Source: Bacillota bacterium
GTDB lineage: Bacteria > Bacillota > Clostridia > Christensenellales > UMGS416
NCBI GenBank assembly: GCA_023435705.1
Contig: JAEYRH010000016.1
Coordinates: 434,001 to 498,000 of the forward strand
Direction of reading: 5' to 3'
DNA: 64,000 nucleotides
The position numbers and the translations under genes are program-made. Positions 25,236-33,834 of the stretch are shown piece by piece; position 1 is the stretch's first letter; each line of letters opens with the position of its first letter. The notes under the pieces were generated by a model, which had not been told where the DNA came from, made no database searches, and saw nothing but the letters and a program-made list of their open reading frames with translations.

Positions 25236-26777
25236 TCAGTTCTTCGCCGCAAGGAATGCGTTAACCTGCGTTTGCGCCTCTGCAACGATCTTGTCTTGCC
25301 CGGCGGCCTTCATCTTGGCGGCAAGCTCCTTTAGCAACGTCTCCGTATCGGCAGAGCCAGTCTGCAATGCCGGTCCGTATAATGCATATACTGCTTTTAC
25401 CTTCGCAAGCTCATTCTTGACGTTTGTGGCATCGAACACAAAGCCCATCAGCGGATTGGGCAACGCACCGTCATTCCATCTCTTTAGCATCAGGATGTAA
25501 TCGTCGCTTACACCAGCGGGAAACCGGCGGAAATTCATGTTATCAAACAGAGATGGGAATGTGGAATAGCCATCGTTGAGCATCGTGATCCTATCGTTTG
25601 TGATCTCAAAGTTTTCATGCTCGACGCCATAGCAGAAGAGATCATAATTGTCTTGGCTGGATAATACCCAGGACCAGAGCTGCACCGCCGTCTCAGGGTT
25701 TTTCCCCGCCGCAGCCAGGCACAACACACTCCCGCCATTACCAGACAGGTATTTTCCCTTACCGAAGATCGGCACTTCCGTCAGCTGCGAATCGGAGACC
25801 TTCTCCCCCACCGCCTTGGTGAGCGATGCAGCTGCCATGGCTTTGGAGCCCAGGGCAGCAGCTGTGCCGTTTTTGAAGGTTTCGGCAGGGTCTTTTACCG
25901 AAGGCATTACCTTGGGCAGCCACCCCGCTTTATACCAAGAACGGACACGGGTTGCAGCTCCCTTGAATCCTTCCGCGTCCTGCAGGTTCATGCAAGTGAC
26001 GGCACCGTTCTCGCCGGCCAGATAAGCCACCGAATAGCCAGTGCCGCTGAGAATCTCCTCGTCGCCATAGGCCTTCATGATGGCAAAGGCAGCGTTGTTG
26101 GCGGAGACCGGGGCAATATCTGGCTCGTTGTTCTTCACCGCTTTGAAGTACCCCTCCAATGCAGCAAGCGAATCCAACTGACCGAGGCCATATTTCTGCC
26201 TGAGATCATCACGCACAACCAACACATTGGCAGTGTCGCACAGCGGCATGTTGCCCGCTCCGGGAATGGCCATCAACTTACCGTTGATCTTGACCGTATC
26301 CAGTATCTGTGCAGGGATGTTGTCCAAAATAGGCTGTCCAAACGAGGCAACTAACTCATCCAATGGCAGAATCAACTGCTTATCCGCATAGTCAGAGAGA
26401 GCCGATGATCCGATCCAAGCGAAATCCACGCTGCCAGCCGCGACGGCGGCTGCGATGGCGTCGGCATATCCTTCCTGAGGCACCCAGGAAGCTTCCAGCT
26501 TGCCATAGATTTCTGCGGCAAGCCGCTCGTTGAGCACCTCGAACACGGATGCCAACCCCTTGGGCTCCTCACCGGGCAGCAGTGTGGTGACCGTAAGGAT
26601 GGGCCTTGGGGTGGGTGTGGGCGTGGGCTCCGGCGTGGGAGTGGGAGACTGCTCGACGGTGGGCTCCGCTGTGGCGGTGGGTGCCACCGTTTGGTTCCCC
26701 TGGCCACAGCCGGTAAGGGCCGCTGCAATCAGAAGGGCTGCCAGAAGTATGGTTGCAGGTTTCAATACTTTCATCAT
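25236..26777 (-). CDS. Extracellular solute-binding lipoprotein (LipO/DUF3502-type, ABC sugar uptake)
   Basis: 513 aa. The signal peptide ends in lipobox LTGC (Cys about 24), followed by a Pro/Thr/Glu repeat linker (about 32-60) and a family-1 solute-binding fold. The C-terminal 120 residues match the DUF3502 pattern (PLMGFVFDATNVKNELAKVK). Relatives feed complex or pectin-derived oligosaccharides to LplB/YtcP-type permeases, but no permease gene is adjacent here. Of several start codons, the ATG at 26777 lies eight bases after GGAG and is preferred. It has its own terminator and is independent of the two-component genes upstream. Confidence 0.85.
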   Translation of the reverse strand: MMKVLKPATILLAALLIAAALTGCGQGNQTVAPTATAEPTVEQSPTPTPEPTPTPTPRPILTVTTLLPGEEPKGLASVFEVLNERLAAEIYGKLEASWVPQEGYADAIAAAVAAGSVDFAWIGSSALSDYADKQLILPLDELVASFGQPILDNIPAQILDTVKINGKLMAIPGAGNMPLCDTANVLVVRDDLRQKYGLGQLDSLAALEGYFKAVKNNEPDIAPVSANNAAFAIMKAYGDEEILSGTGYSVAYLAGENGAVTCMNLQDAEGFKGAATRVRSWYKAGWLPKVMPSVKDPAETFKNGTAAALGSKAMAAASLTKAVGEKVSDSQLTEVPIFGKGKYLSGNGGSVLCLAAAGKNPETAVQLWSWVLSSQDNYDLFCYGVEHENFEITNDRITMLNDGYSTFPSLFDNMNFRRFPAGVSDDYILMLKRWNDGALPNPLMGFVFDATNVKNELAKVKAVYALYGPALQTGSADTETLLKELAAKMKAAGQDKIVAEAQTQVNAFLAAKN

Positions 26778-26927
26778 TTGCATCACTCCAAAAGGATTAT
26801 ATACGATTCACATGCCTGATGACAATCACAATGCGATGACTGCATGATTTTCACTGACTATTTTATCCGGATATAGATATTTCAATAACTCAACAACATG
26901 ACGGTATGCACGGTTGCAGCCGGGAAC

Positions 26928-28247
26928 CTATTCCTTCGCCAACGGAAGCTGCACAGTAAAGCAACTTCCTGCTCCTTCCACGCTGGTTACTGCAATGGAA
27001 CCGCCCAATTGCTGCACAATCCATTGCGCGATGGAAAGGCCCAGGCCATGGCCGCCTGTCTCCCGGCTACGGGCGCTGTCCACACGGTAGAATCGGTCAA
27101 ATACTTTTAGGAGGTGTTCTTTCGGAATACCAATGCCGGTATCTTCCACTTCCAAATAGGCCTTATCCTTACCGGTTTTCAAGCGCACCGTCACGGTGCC
27201 GCCCTCTGGCGTATATTTGACCGCATTGTCAATGAGCGCGACCAGCACTTGCTTGATACGGGCCTGATCGCCCATCACCACCGGCTCAGCATCGACCTCA
27301 ACCGAAAGGTTGACGCCCCTTTTGCCAGCAAGCACCGCCATGAAGCTGATGGCGGATTCCACCAGTGTGGCAAGCTGCACACGCTCGTTCTGCAGAGTAA
27401 CGGTGCCTGAGTCGGCCCGGGCCAGCAATAACAGCTCCTCCACCAGTTTGGACAGGCGGTCCGTTTCTTCCACAATGCCCTCCCAGAAGGGTTGCTTCTC
27501 ACCGACCGGCACGGCAGGATCATCCAGCACCACATCGAGGTTGCAGCGGATCGCCGCCAAGGGCGACCGTAACTCATGGGAAGCATCGGCCACAAAGTCC
27601 CTCTGTTTCTGCCAGGCGGCCTTGATTGGCCGCAGGGAACGTTCTGCCAGGAAAAGCCCGCCTGCAAATGTGAGGATCAAACCACCGAGTACGCAGGCCA
27701 GCAGCGCCAGCAGCACATTCCCCAACAGCGACTCCTCATATGCCATATCCAAAAATACAAGATAAGCCGTGGTGGAATTTGCACGCAGCCCTCGGATATT
27801 ATAGCGGAAGCCATGACCATCACCCAGTCGCACAACATCAGCCCTGTTCCTGATCACAGAAATGGTGATGTTTTGCCCCTCTTCCCTGACCTTATAGATA
27901 TCTGTGCTTTTGCTCTCATTGTCCAACGCCTTGCTGACCAGTTCAGACATTTGCTCCTGTGAAAGGCTGGTTCCGAAATTGGCAACGGACATCTGGCCAT
28001 CCTGATCGATCCTGATAAAGAAGTATGGGTGGAAAGAGCGCACGATCTGTATGGATGTAAACGGTGTGTTGGCCCCGGAATAATCCGCGGCGATAAGATC
28101 GCGGGTGATTGTGCTCAGATCCTGCTGCGACTGCCTGGAAACGATACCCGATATGATCACATAGGATGCTGCAGAGATTGCCAGCAGGATCACGGCTGCC
28201 ACAGCAGCGTTGGTCAGCGCAAGCTTCCAGCGGAGCTTCTTGAACAT
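26928..28247 (-). CDS. Two-component sensor histidine kinase
   Basis: 439 aa. Two membrane helices (about 12-34 and 165-190) flank an extracytoplasmic sensor domain of about 130 residues of no family I can name. The dimerisation box FVADASHELRSPLAAIR has His at about 225, and the N box (LIDNAVKYTPEGG), G1 (VEDTGIGIP) and G2 (GGHGLGLSIA) are all intact. A SLRPI linker replaces a full HAMP domain, as in CiaH-like kinases. Its ATG lies two bases beyond the stop of the response regulator gene, so the pair is co-expressed. The stimulus is unknown. Confidence 0.92.
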   Translation of the reverse strand: MFKKLRWKLALTNAAVAAVILLAISAASYVIISGIVSRQSQQDLSTITRDLIAADYSGANTPFTSIQIVRSFHPYFFIRIDQDGQMSVANFGTSLSQEQMSELVSKALDNESKSTDIYKVREEGQNITISVIRNRADVVRLGDGHGFRYNIRGLRANSTTAYLVFLDMAYEESLLGNVLLALLACVLGGLILTFAGGLFLAERSLRPIKAAWQKQRDFVADASHELRSPLAAIRCNLDVVLDDPAVPVGEKQPFWEGIVEETDRLSKLVEELLLLARADSGTVTLQNERVQLATLVESAISFMAVLAGKRGVNLSVEVDAEPVVMGDQARIKQVLVALIDNAVKYTPEGGTVTVRLKTGKDKAYLEVEDTGIGIPKEHLLKVFDRFYRVDSARSRETGGHGLGLSIAQWIVQQLGGSIAVTSVEGAGSCFTVQLPLAKE

Positions 28248-28248
28248 A

Positions 28249-28923
28249 TCATGCCCTTTCCAGGCGGTAGCCCAGGCCCCGCAAGGTGCGGATCAACCAC
28301 GGGGAGTTCAATTTTTGCATCTTGCCGCGCAGGAAATGAATGTAACTGTCAATATTGCCCGGCTCCACGCTTTCCAAGGGGCCCCACACCCGGTCCAGTA
28401 TGACATCGCGGGGCAGCACCTGGCCTTTGTTGCGGATGAGCAGCTCGATCAGCTGTGTTTCCTTCGGCGTGAGCTCGATCTCCGCTTCTCCGCAGCGTAG
28501 AATGCCTGAGCGGGGCAACAGCTCCAAATCATCCAGCTTGATCGTTTCCTCCTGCATGACCACACTGGGCCGTCGCGACACGGCGCGGATGCGGGCCAGC
28601 AGTTCCTGTGTGGCAAATGGTTTGACCAGATAGTCATCAGCACCGGCGTCCAGGCCGTTCACCCGCTCATCCACAGCATCCATTGCTGTGATGAATAAAA
28701 CGGGGTACTTCTTCCCCGCTTCCCGGATCTTCTTTAATATCGTCAACCCGTCCACTTTCGGCAGCATACGGTCCAGGATCACCAGGTCATATTCTGCTGC
28801 AAGAGCAAGCTCCAAGCCCAGTTCCCCATCCATCGCCATATCCACAGCGTATAGTTCTTTCTTCAAGTGATATAACAACGCGTTTGCCAGCCACTTATCG
28901 TCTTCCACCAATAAGATTCTCAA
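28249..28923 (-). CDS. Response regulator, OmpR/PhoB family
   Basis: 224 aa. The receiver domain has the acidic pair in LLVEDD, phospho-acceptor Asp about 51 (VILDRMLP) and the conserved Lys in DDYLVKPF. The C-terminal winged helix includes ELTPKETQLIELLI and IDSYIHFLR. Of several upstream codons, a TTG at 28923 (giving MRILLVEDD) follows GGGGTGA by about six bases and yields the standard family start. It partners the kinase gene downstream. Three tandem TTTACA-like repeats with an 11-base period lie just upstream (29018-29045), the expected arrangement for autoregulation. Confidence 0.92.
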   Translation of the reverse strand: MRILLVEDDKWLANALLYHLKKELYAVDMAMDGELGLELALAAEYDLVILDRMLPKVDGLTILKKIREAGKKYPVLFITAMDAVDERVNGLDAGADDYLVKPFATQELLARIRAVSRRPSVVMQEETIKLDDLELLPRSGILRCGEAEIELTPKETQLIELLIRNKGQVLPRDVILDRVWGPLESVEPGNIDSYIHFLRGKMQKLNSPWLIRTLRGLGYRLERA

Positions 28924-28984
28924 AACATTCACCCCGTAACATTGAGTATGGATATTTCCAACTGATATCATTAATATTTCACAC

Positions 28985-28990
28985 ATTATA
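28985..28990 (-). promoter_or_regulatory. -10 element of the two-component operon
   Basis: TATAAT on the minus strand (28990-28985), with no good -35 at 17 bases (AGATAA). This is the layout of a promoter that needs an activator, here with OmpR-type repeats immediately upstream. Confidence 0.5.
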
Positions 28991-29017
28991 GCACCTGATT
29001 TTTGAAATTATCTGGAT

Positions 29018-29045
29018 TCTACAGAGAATTTACAGAATCTTTGCA
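29018..29045. promoter_or_regulatory. Three tandem 11-bp-period repeats, probable OmpR-family operator
   Basis: TCTACA (29018-29023), TTTACA (29029-29034) and TTTGCA (29040-29045), each followed by five bases. This is the PhoP-box-like spacing (TTHACA-N5). The array sits directly upstream of the -35 region of the two-component operon. Confidence 0.55.
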
Positions 29046-29197
29046 CTGAAAAGCTCATTGTGTGAATGATGATATGAAGAACATGTTCCGAATCTGCCCA
29101 ATAGCCAGTTTAGTGGCATCTAGCATCGAACATATTGCCAGAAATTCGTTACACCGCAGGTACACTAATTTCATTGAATGTTGACATCATTTGATGC
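29046..29197. other. Intergenic region, no gene seen
   Basis: This stretch lies between the two-component operator and the tRNA promoter. It contains GAACATGTTC (29086-29095 region) and a second TTGACA (29181-29186), but no open frame with an SD. Confidence 0.4.
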
Positions 29198-29227
29198 TTG
29201 ACAAATTGCGCCTCGTTTTGGTATTAT
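29198..29227 (+). promoter_or_regulatory. Promoter of the tRNA-Ala gene
   Basis: A perfect TTGACA (29198-29203), an 18-base spacer and TATTAT (29222-29227). It gives a start about 35 bases before the mature tRNA. Confidence 0.65.
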
Positions 29228-29268
29228 ATGCGGGCAACGTTGCGAGCAGATCGCTGGTTGCAAGCCTT

Positions 29269-29345
29269 GGGGGTATAGCTCAGTTGGCTAGAGCGCTTGA
29301 ATGGCATTCAAGAGGCCGTCGGTTCGAATCCGACTATCTCCACCA
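29269..29345 (+). tRNA. tRNA-Ala (anticodon GGC)
   Basis: 77 bases including an encoded CCA end. The acceptor is GGGGGTA / TATCTCC with the G3-U70 pair that identifies alanine tRNAs. The D stem is GCTC/GAGC, and the anticodon stem CTTGA/TCAAG has loop ATGGCAT, giving anticodon GGC. The T stem is GTCGG/CCGAC with loop TTCGAAT. It reads GCC codons (and GCU by wobble). It stands alone, not in a tRNA cluster, and is followed directly by a terminator. Confidence 0.97.
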
Positions 29346-29346
29346 G

Positions 29347-29385
29347 AAAACCCCAGATACCATGCGGTGTCTGGGGTTTTTGCTT
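29347..29385 (+). terminator. Rho-independent terminator after tRNA-Ala
   Basis: Stem AACCCCAGATACC / GGTGTCTGGGGTT with loop ATGC and one G-T wobble pair, then TTTTTGCTT. Its sequence recurs in degenerate form at 29868-29895. Confidence 0.9.
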
Positions 29386-29524
29386 GTTTCAATTCACAAT
29401 ATCGCGTAAATCTCAAACGGTTTATCTGCAAGCAGAAGAGCTCCAGCACGCTGAAATGTCCGAAGCGTCTATGAAAATCTTCATCTAGCCGGATATTATG
29501 CTCTTCAACATGAAGCTCTGATGG

Positions 29525-29554
29525 TGATAAACCCGTGCCGCTATCGGCATACTA
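29525..29554 (+). promoter_or_regulatory. Sigma-G-like (forespore) promoter
   Basis: -10 CATACTA (29548-29554) is identical to the classical sigma-G consensus of small acid-soluble spore protein genes. -35 TGATAA (29525-29530) is close to TGAATA, and the spacer is 17 bases. The SD of the small gene follows 13 bases after the -10. Confidence 0.55.
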
Positions 29555-29581
29555 AGAAAATATAAAGGGAGGTCGATAAGG

Positions 29582-29755
29582 ATGAAAAACAATAAGAATC
29601 GAATGAAGGATCGTGACCACTCAAACGCAGACCTACGGAAAATGAAACCAAAAGATAATGCTGATGTCGGCATTGAGGACGGACGTAAAATCGGAACGCA
29701 TGACGGTGGTCATGAGAAAAATGGAAGAACTGAAGCGCATCCTCAGGCAGACTAG
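29582..29755 (+). CDS. 57-aa hydrophilic protein, possible forespore-expressed small protein
   Basis: It starts at ATG 29582, nine bases after GGGAGG (29567-29572), and ends at TAG 29753-29755. The product is very hydrophilic, with no Cys, Trp, Tyr or Phe, and is rich in Lys, Asp, Asn, His and Gly (for example KPKDNADVGIEDGRKIG and HDGGHEKNGR). This composition is typical of minor small acid-soluble or core proteins of spores. I cannot match it to a named Ssp or Tlp family. The sigma-G-like promoter and the presence of a germinant receptor operon support a spore role. It lies between tRNA-Ala and a degenerate copy of the tRNA 3' end. Confidence 0.6.
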   Translation: MKNNKNRMKDRDHSNADLRKMKPKDNADVGIEDGRKIGTHDGGHEKNGRTEAHPQAD

Positions 29756-29835
29756 CCTTCTCTAGCGCGATCTATATCATTTTTTATGGTTCATAAGAAA
29801 TCATCCAAAAATGCCATCAGCAAAATAACCTCAAT

Positions 29836-29903
29836 GGTTCGACATGTGCCCTATTTGCTCCACCAATAACCTCAGGAATCATGCGGTTCCTGGGGTTTCC
29901 CTT
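29836..29903 (+). repeat. Degenerate second copy of the tRNA-Ala 3' end and terminator
   Basis: GGTTCGA (29836-29842), CTAT, CTCCACCA (29858-29865) and a hairpin (ACCTCAGGAA / TTCCTGGGGT, loop containing CATGCGG) repeat in order the T loop, acceptor 3' strand plus CCA and terminator of tRNA-Ala at 29316-29385. No 5' half of a tRNA is seen upstream. The hairpin (29868-29895) may still terminate the small gene. Confidence 0.6.
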
Positions 29904-29934
29904 TATCGTATCAAGTTGGATTAATGATAAGAAT

Positions 29935-29955
29935 GGGCCGGGTTAACCCCAGCCC
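29935..29955 (-). terminator. Possible terminator after araD
   Basis: Minus-strand hairpin GGGC-T-GGG / CCC-G-GCCC with loop GTTAA, followed by ATTCTTAT. The stem is good but the T tract is poor. Confidence 0.45.
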
Positions 29956-29970
29956 TTAGTCGTATGAAGA

Positions 29971-30666
29971 TCATTTCTGCCCGTAGTAGGCGTTCGCCCC
30001 ATGCTTTCGGAGGAAATGCTTGTCCAGCAACTCCTTCTGGATCGGCTTCACGTTGGGGTTGGTAAGCTCCGTTGCATAAGCCATCTGCGCCACCTGCTCC
30101 AGCACTGCCGAGCTTTCCACTGATTTGGCGGCATTCTTTCCCCATGTGAACGGGCCATGCTGAAACACAAGCACCGCGGGGATCGTGGTGGGGTCTATGC
30201 CCTGAAAACGCTCAATGATCACGCTGCCCGTGTTGGCCTCATAATGATCAGCAATCTCCTGCGGCGTCATCGGGCGAGTGCAGGGCACTTCGCCGTAGAA
30301 ATTGTCTGCGTGGGTGGTGCCATAACAGGGAACGCCCCGCCCGGCCTGCGCCCACATCGTGGCCCATGTGGAGTGGGTGTGCGTGATGCCGCCGATACCC
30401 ATGAATGCCCGGTATAGTGCCAGGTGGGTCGGTGCGTCGGACGAGGGGCGCAGAGATCCTTCCACCACGCTGCCGTCTTCCAGCGACAGCACAACCATCT
30501 GGTCCGGCTTCATCGTGGCATAGTCCACACCGCTGGGCTTGATCACAACCAGGCCTTTTTCGCGGTCCACAGCGCTCACATTGCCCCAGGTGTAGAGCAC
30601 AAGCTTGCGCTCCACCAACTCCAGATTTGCCTGCCAAACCTCATACTTCAATTCATTCAGACCCAT
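29971..30666 (-). CDS. araD: L-ribulose-5-phosphate 4-epimerase
   Basis: 231 aa of the class II aldolase family. The metal-binding histidines lie in ITHTHSTWATMWA, and the block TTHADNFYGEVPCTRPMT follows; together these mark the AraD branch rather than fuculose aldolase. The early motif IKPSGVDY binds the phosphate. It interconverts L-ribulose 5-phosphate and D-xylulose 5-phosphate, feeding arabinose or related pentoses into the pentose phosphate pathway. GAGGTG precedes the ATG at 30666. It stands alone, with no araA or araB beside it. Confidence 0.93.
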   Translation of the reverse strand: MGLNELKYEVWQANLELVERKLVLYTWGNVSAVDREKGLVVIKPSGVDYATMKPDQMVVLSLEDGSVVEGSLRPSSDAPTHLALYRAFMGIGGITHTHSTWATMWAQAGRGVPCYGTTHADNFYGEVPCTRPMTPQEIADHYEANTGSVIIERFQGIDPTTIPAVLVFQHGPFTWGKNAAKSVESSAVLEQVAQMAYATELTNPNVKPIQKELLDKHFLRKHGANAYYGQK

Positions 30667-30735
30667 GGTAACACCTCAATTGTCATTGGTTCATTGGCAT
30701 TATACCACAGGCGACAAATATTTACCATTTGATGT

Positions 30736-30753
30736 ATTGCATTTTTATTCATT
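30736..30753. promoter_or_regulatory. ARG box (ArgR/AhrC operator)
   Basis: ATTGCATTTTTATTCATT matches the ARG-box consensus WNTGAATWWWWATTCANW at all positions but one (C for A in the left half). It overlaps the -35 and spacer of the arg operon promoter, as expected for repression by arginine-bound ArgR. Confidence 0.75.
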
Positions 30754-30765
30754 CTTACGTATAAT
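30737..30765 (+). promoter_or_regulatory. Promoter of the argB operon
   Basis: TTGCAT (30737-30742), a 17-base spacer and a perfect TATAAT (30760-30765). The start near 30772 gives a leader of about 26 bases. Confidence 0.75.
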
Positions 30766-30797
30766 TATTGAAACACGCAAATAATGGGAGGACAATG

Positions 30798-31661
30798 ATG
30801 TTCAACCTGATTGAGAAAGCCGGCATCCTCATTGAGGCACTGCCTTATATCCAGCAGCTGAGCGGCAAGACCGTGGTGATCAAATATGGCGGCAGCGCCA
30901 TGGTGAGCGCCGAGCAGGAGGAAACGATCCTGCAGGATGTCACATTGCTCAAATACATTGGCGCTAACCCGGTGCTGGTGCATGGCGGCGGCCCGGCCAT
31001 CAACCAGATGCTGGATAAACTGGGCATCGAGTCCAAATTTCATAACGGGTTGAGGATTACAGACGCCGCCACGATGGATGTGGTGCAGATGGTGCTGATG
31101 GGCAAGCTCAACAAGGATGTGGTGTCGCGCCTCAATGGCCTGGGCGCCAAGTCCATTGGCCTGTGCGGCAAAGACGCAAACCTGATCGAGGTAGTGAAAA
31201 AGCCGCCGCGTGACGGTGTGGATTACGGCTATGTAGGCCAGGTCAGCAAGGTCAATGTGAAACTGTTGGAGATGCTGGCCAAGGAGGAATACATCCCGGT
31301 GATCGCACCCATTGGTGTGGGCCCTGACGGCCAGAGCTACAACATCAATGCCGACACCGTGGCCGGCGAGGTAGCCGCCGCGCTGAAAGCTGAAAAACTG
31401 ATGTTCCTCACCGACATTGACGGCATCCGCATGAAGCCGGAAGACCCTTCCACTTTGATCTCTGTAATTTCGGTGGATAATGTGTACCGCCTGATCGAGC
31501 AGAAAGTGATCTCCGGCGGCATGATCCCCAAGGTGATGGGCTGCATCAAAGGCATTGAGCAGGGCGTGAACCGCACCCACATTGTCAACGGCACAGTCCC
31601 CCACCCCATTTTGCTGGAAATCTTCACTGACAAGGGCATCGGCACGATGCTGACGAGGTAA
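30798..31661 (+). CDS. argB: Acetylglutamate kinase
   Basis: 287 aa of the amino acid kinase family. It has IKYGGSAM near the N-terminus (phosphate-binding), LVHGGGPAIN, the arginine-site-type block NGLRITD and a C-terminal GGMIPKV. It phosphorylates N-acetylglutamate in arginine synthesis. Two ATGs lie at 30795 and 30798; GGAGG (30787-30791) is best spaced for the second. The frame extends to a TTG at 30768, inside the promoter region. First gene of argB-argD-argF-GNAT. Confidence 0.95.
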   Translation: MFNLIEKAGILIEALPYIQQLSGKTVVIKYGGSAMVSAEQEETILQDVTLLKYIGANPVLVHGGGPAINQMLDKLGIESKFHNGLRITDAATMDVVQMVLMGKLNKDVVSRLNGLGAKSIGLCGKDANLIEVVKKPPRDGVDYGYVGQVSKVNVKLLEMLAKEEYIPVIAPIGVGPDGQSYNINADTVAGEVAAALKAEKLMFLTDIDGIRMKPEDPSTLISVISVDNVYRLIEQKVISGGMIPKVMGCIKGIEQGVNRTHIVNGTVPHPILLEIFTDKGIGTMLTR

Positions 31662-31667
31662 TCTGCC

Positions 31668-32864
<1,197 letters not shown>

Positions 32865-32865
32865 C

Positions 32866-33834
32866 ATGGATTTGATGGAATATAAGCCACAGAAGCCATT
32901 TTCACAAAAGCACCTGCTGAACCTGCAGGACTACTATGAGGATGAGATTCTCTCGATCCTGTCACTGGCGATGAAACTCAAGGCTGAGCAAAAGGCTGGC
33001 ATCCCCCACCCCATTCTGGCCGGCAAAACACTGGGCATGATTTTCGCCAAGTCCAGCACCCGCACACGGGTGTCCTTCGAGGTGGGCATCAACCAGCTAG
33101 GTGGCCATGGGTTACTGATGAACTCCGGCGACATCCAGCTGGGCCGCGGCGAAACCATTGAGGACACCGCCAAGGTGCTGTCCCGCTACATCGACGGCAT
33201 CATGATTCGCACCTTCGACCATGCCGATGTGGTGGGCCTGGCCGAGCACGGCGCCATCCCGGTGATCAACGGCCTCACCGACCTGCACCACCCCTGCCAG
33301 GTGCTGGCAGACATCCAAACTATATATGAGTACAAAAAGCAGATCAAAGGCCTCAAGCTGGCATTCGTGGGTGATGGGCATAACATGGCCCATTCTCTCA
33401 TGGAGATTTGCAGCAAGCTGGGCATGGATGTCTCCATCGCCTGCCCCGATGGCTACCGGCCCAAGGCCGATATCGTGTCAGCCTGCGTGGACAACGGCAA
33501 GTTGAGCGGTGCCAAGGTTATCGTGACCAACAACCCTGCGGAAGCCGTATCCGGTGCCGACGCCGTCTATACCGACGTATGGACCAGCATGGGTCAGGAG
33601 GCGGAGACCAAGCAGCGGCTGATTGACTTTAAGCCCTTTGTGGTGGATGAGGCGCTGATGGCCCATGCCAAACCCGATGCTCTGTTCCTACACTGCCTGC
33701 CGGCCCACCGGGGCGAGGAAGTGACCGCCGGGGTCATTGACGGCCCCAACTCTGTGGTCTTCGACGAAGCGGAAAACCGCCTGCACGCGCAGAAGGCAGT
33801 TATGGCCCTTCTCATGGGCGGAATCCAACTGTGA
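32866..33834 (+). CDS. argF: Ornithine carbamoyltransferase
   Basis: 322 aa. The carbamoyl-phosphate site is KSSTRTRVSFE (about 60-70), with HPCQ in the middle of the chain and HCLPAHRGEEV near the C-terminus for ornithine binding. It makes citrulline. GGAGG lies just upstream of the ATG at 32866, which begins right after the argD stop. Placement with argB and argD indicates a biosynthetic rather than catabolic (arcB) role. Confidence 0.95.
   Translation: MDLMEYKPQKPFSQKHLLNLQDYYEDEILSILSLAMKLKAEQKAGIPHPILAGKTLGMIFAKSSTRTRVSFEVGINQLGGHGLLMNSGDIQLGRGETIEDTAKVLSRYIDGIMIRTFDHADVVGLAEHGAIPVINGLTDLHHPCQVLADIQTIYEYKKQIKGLKLAFVGDGHNMAHSLMEICSKLGMDVSIACPDGYRPKADIVSACVDNGKLSGAKVIVTNNPAEAVSGADAVYTDVWTSMGQEAETKQRLIDFKPFVVDEALMAHAKPDALFLHCLPAHRGEEVTAGVIDGPNSVVFDEAENRLHAQKAVMALLMGGIQL

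Noticed and set aside
29086..29098. GAACATGTTC as a LexA/DinR SOS box
   Set aside because: The Bacillota box needs four bases between GAAC and GTTC; here there are two, and no SOS gene is adjacent.
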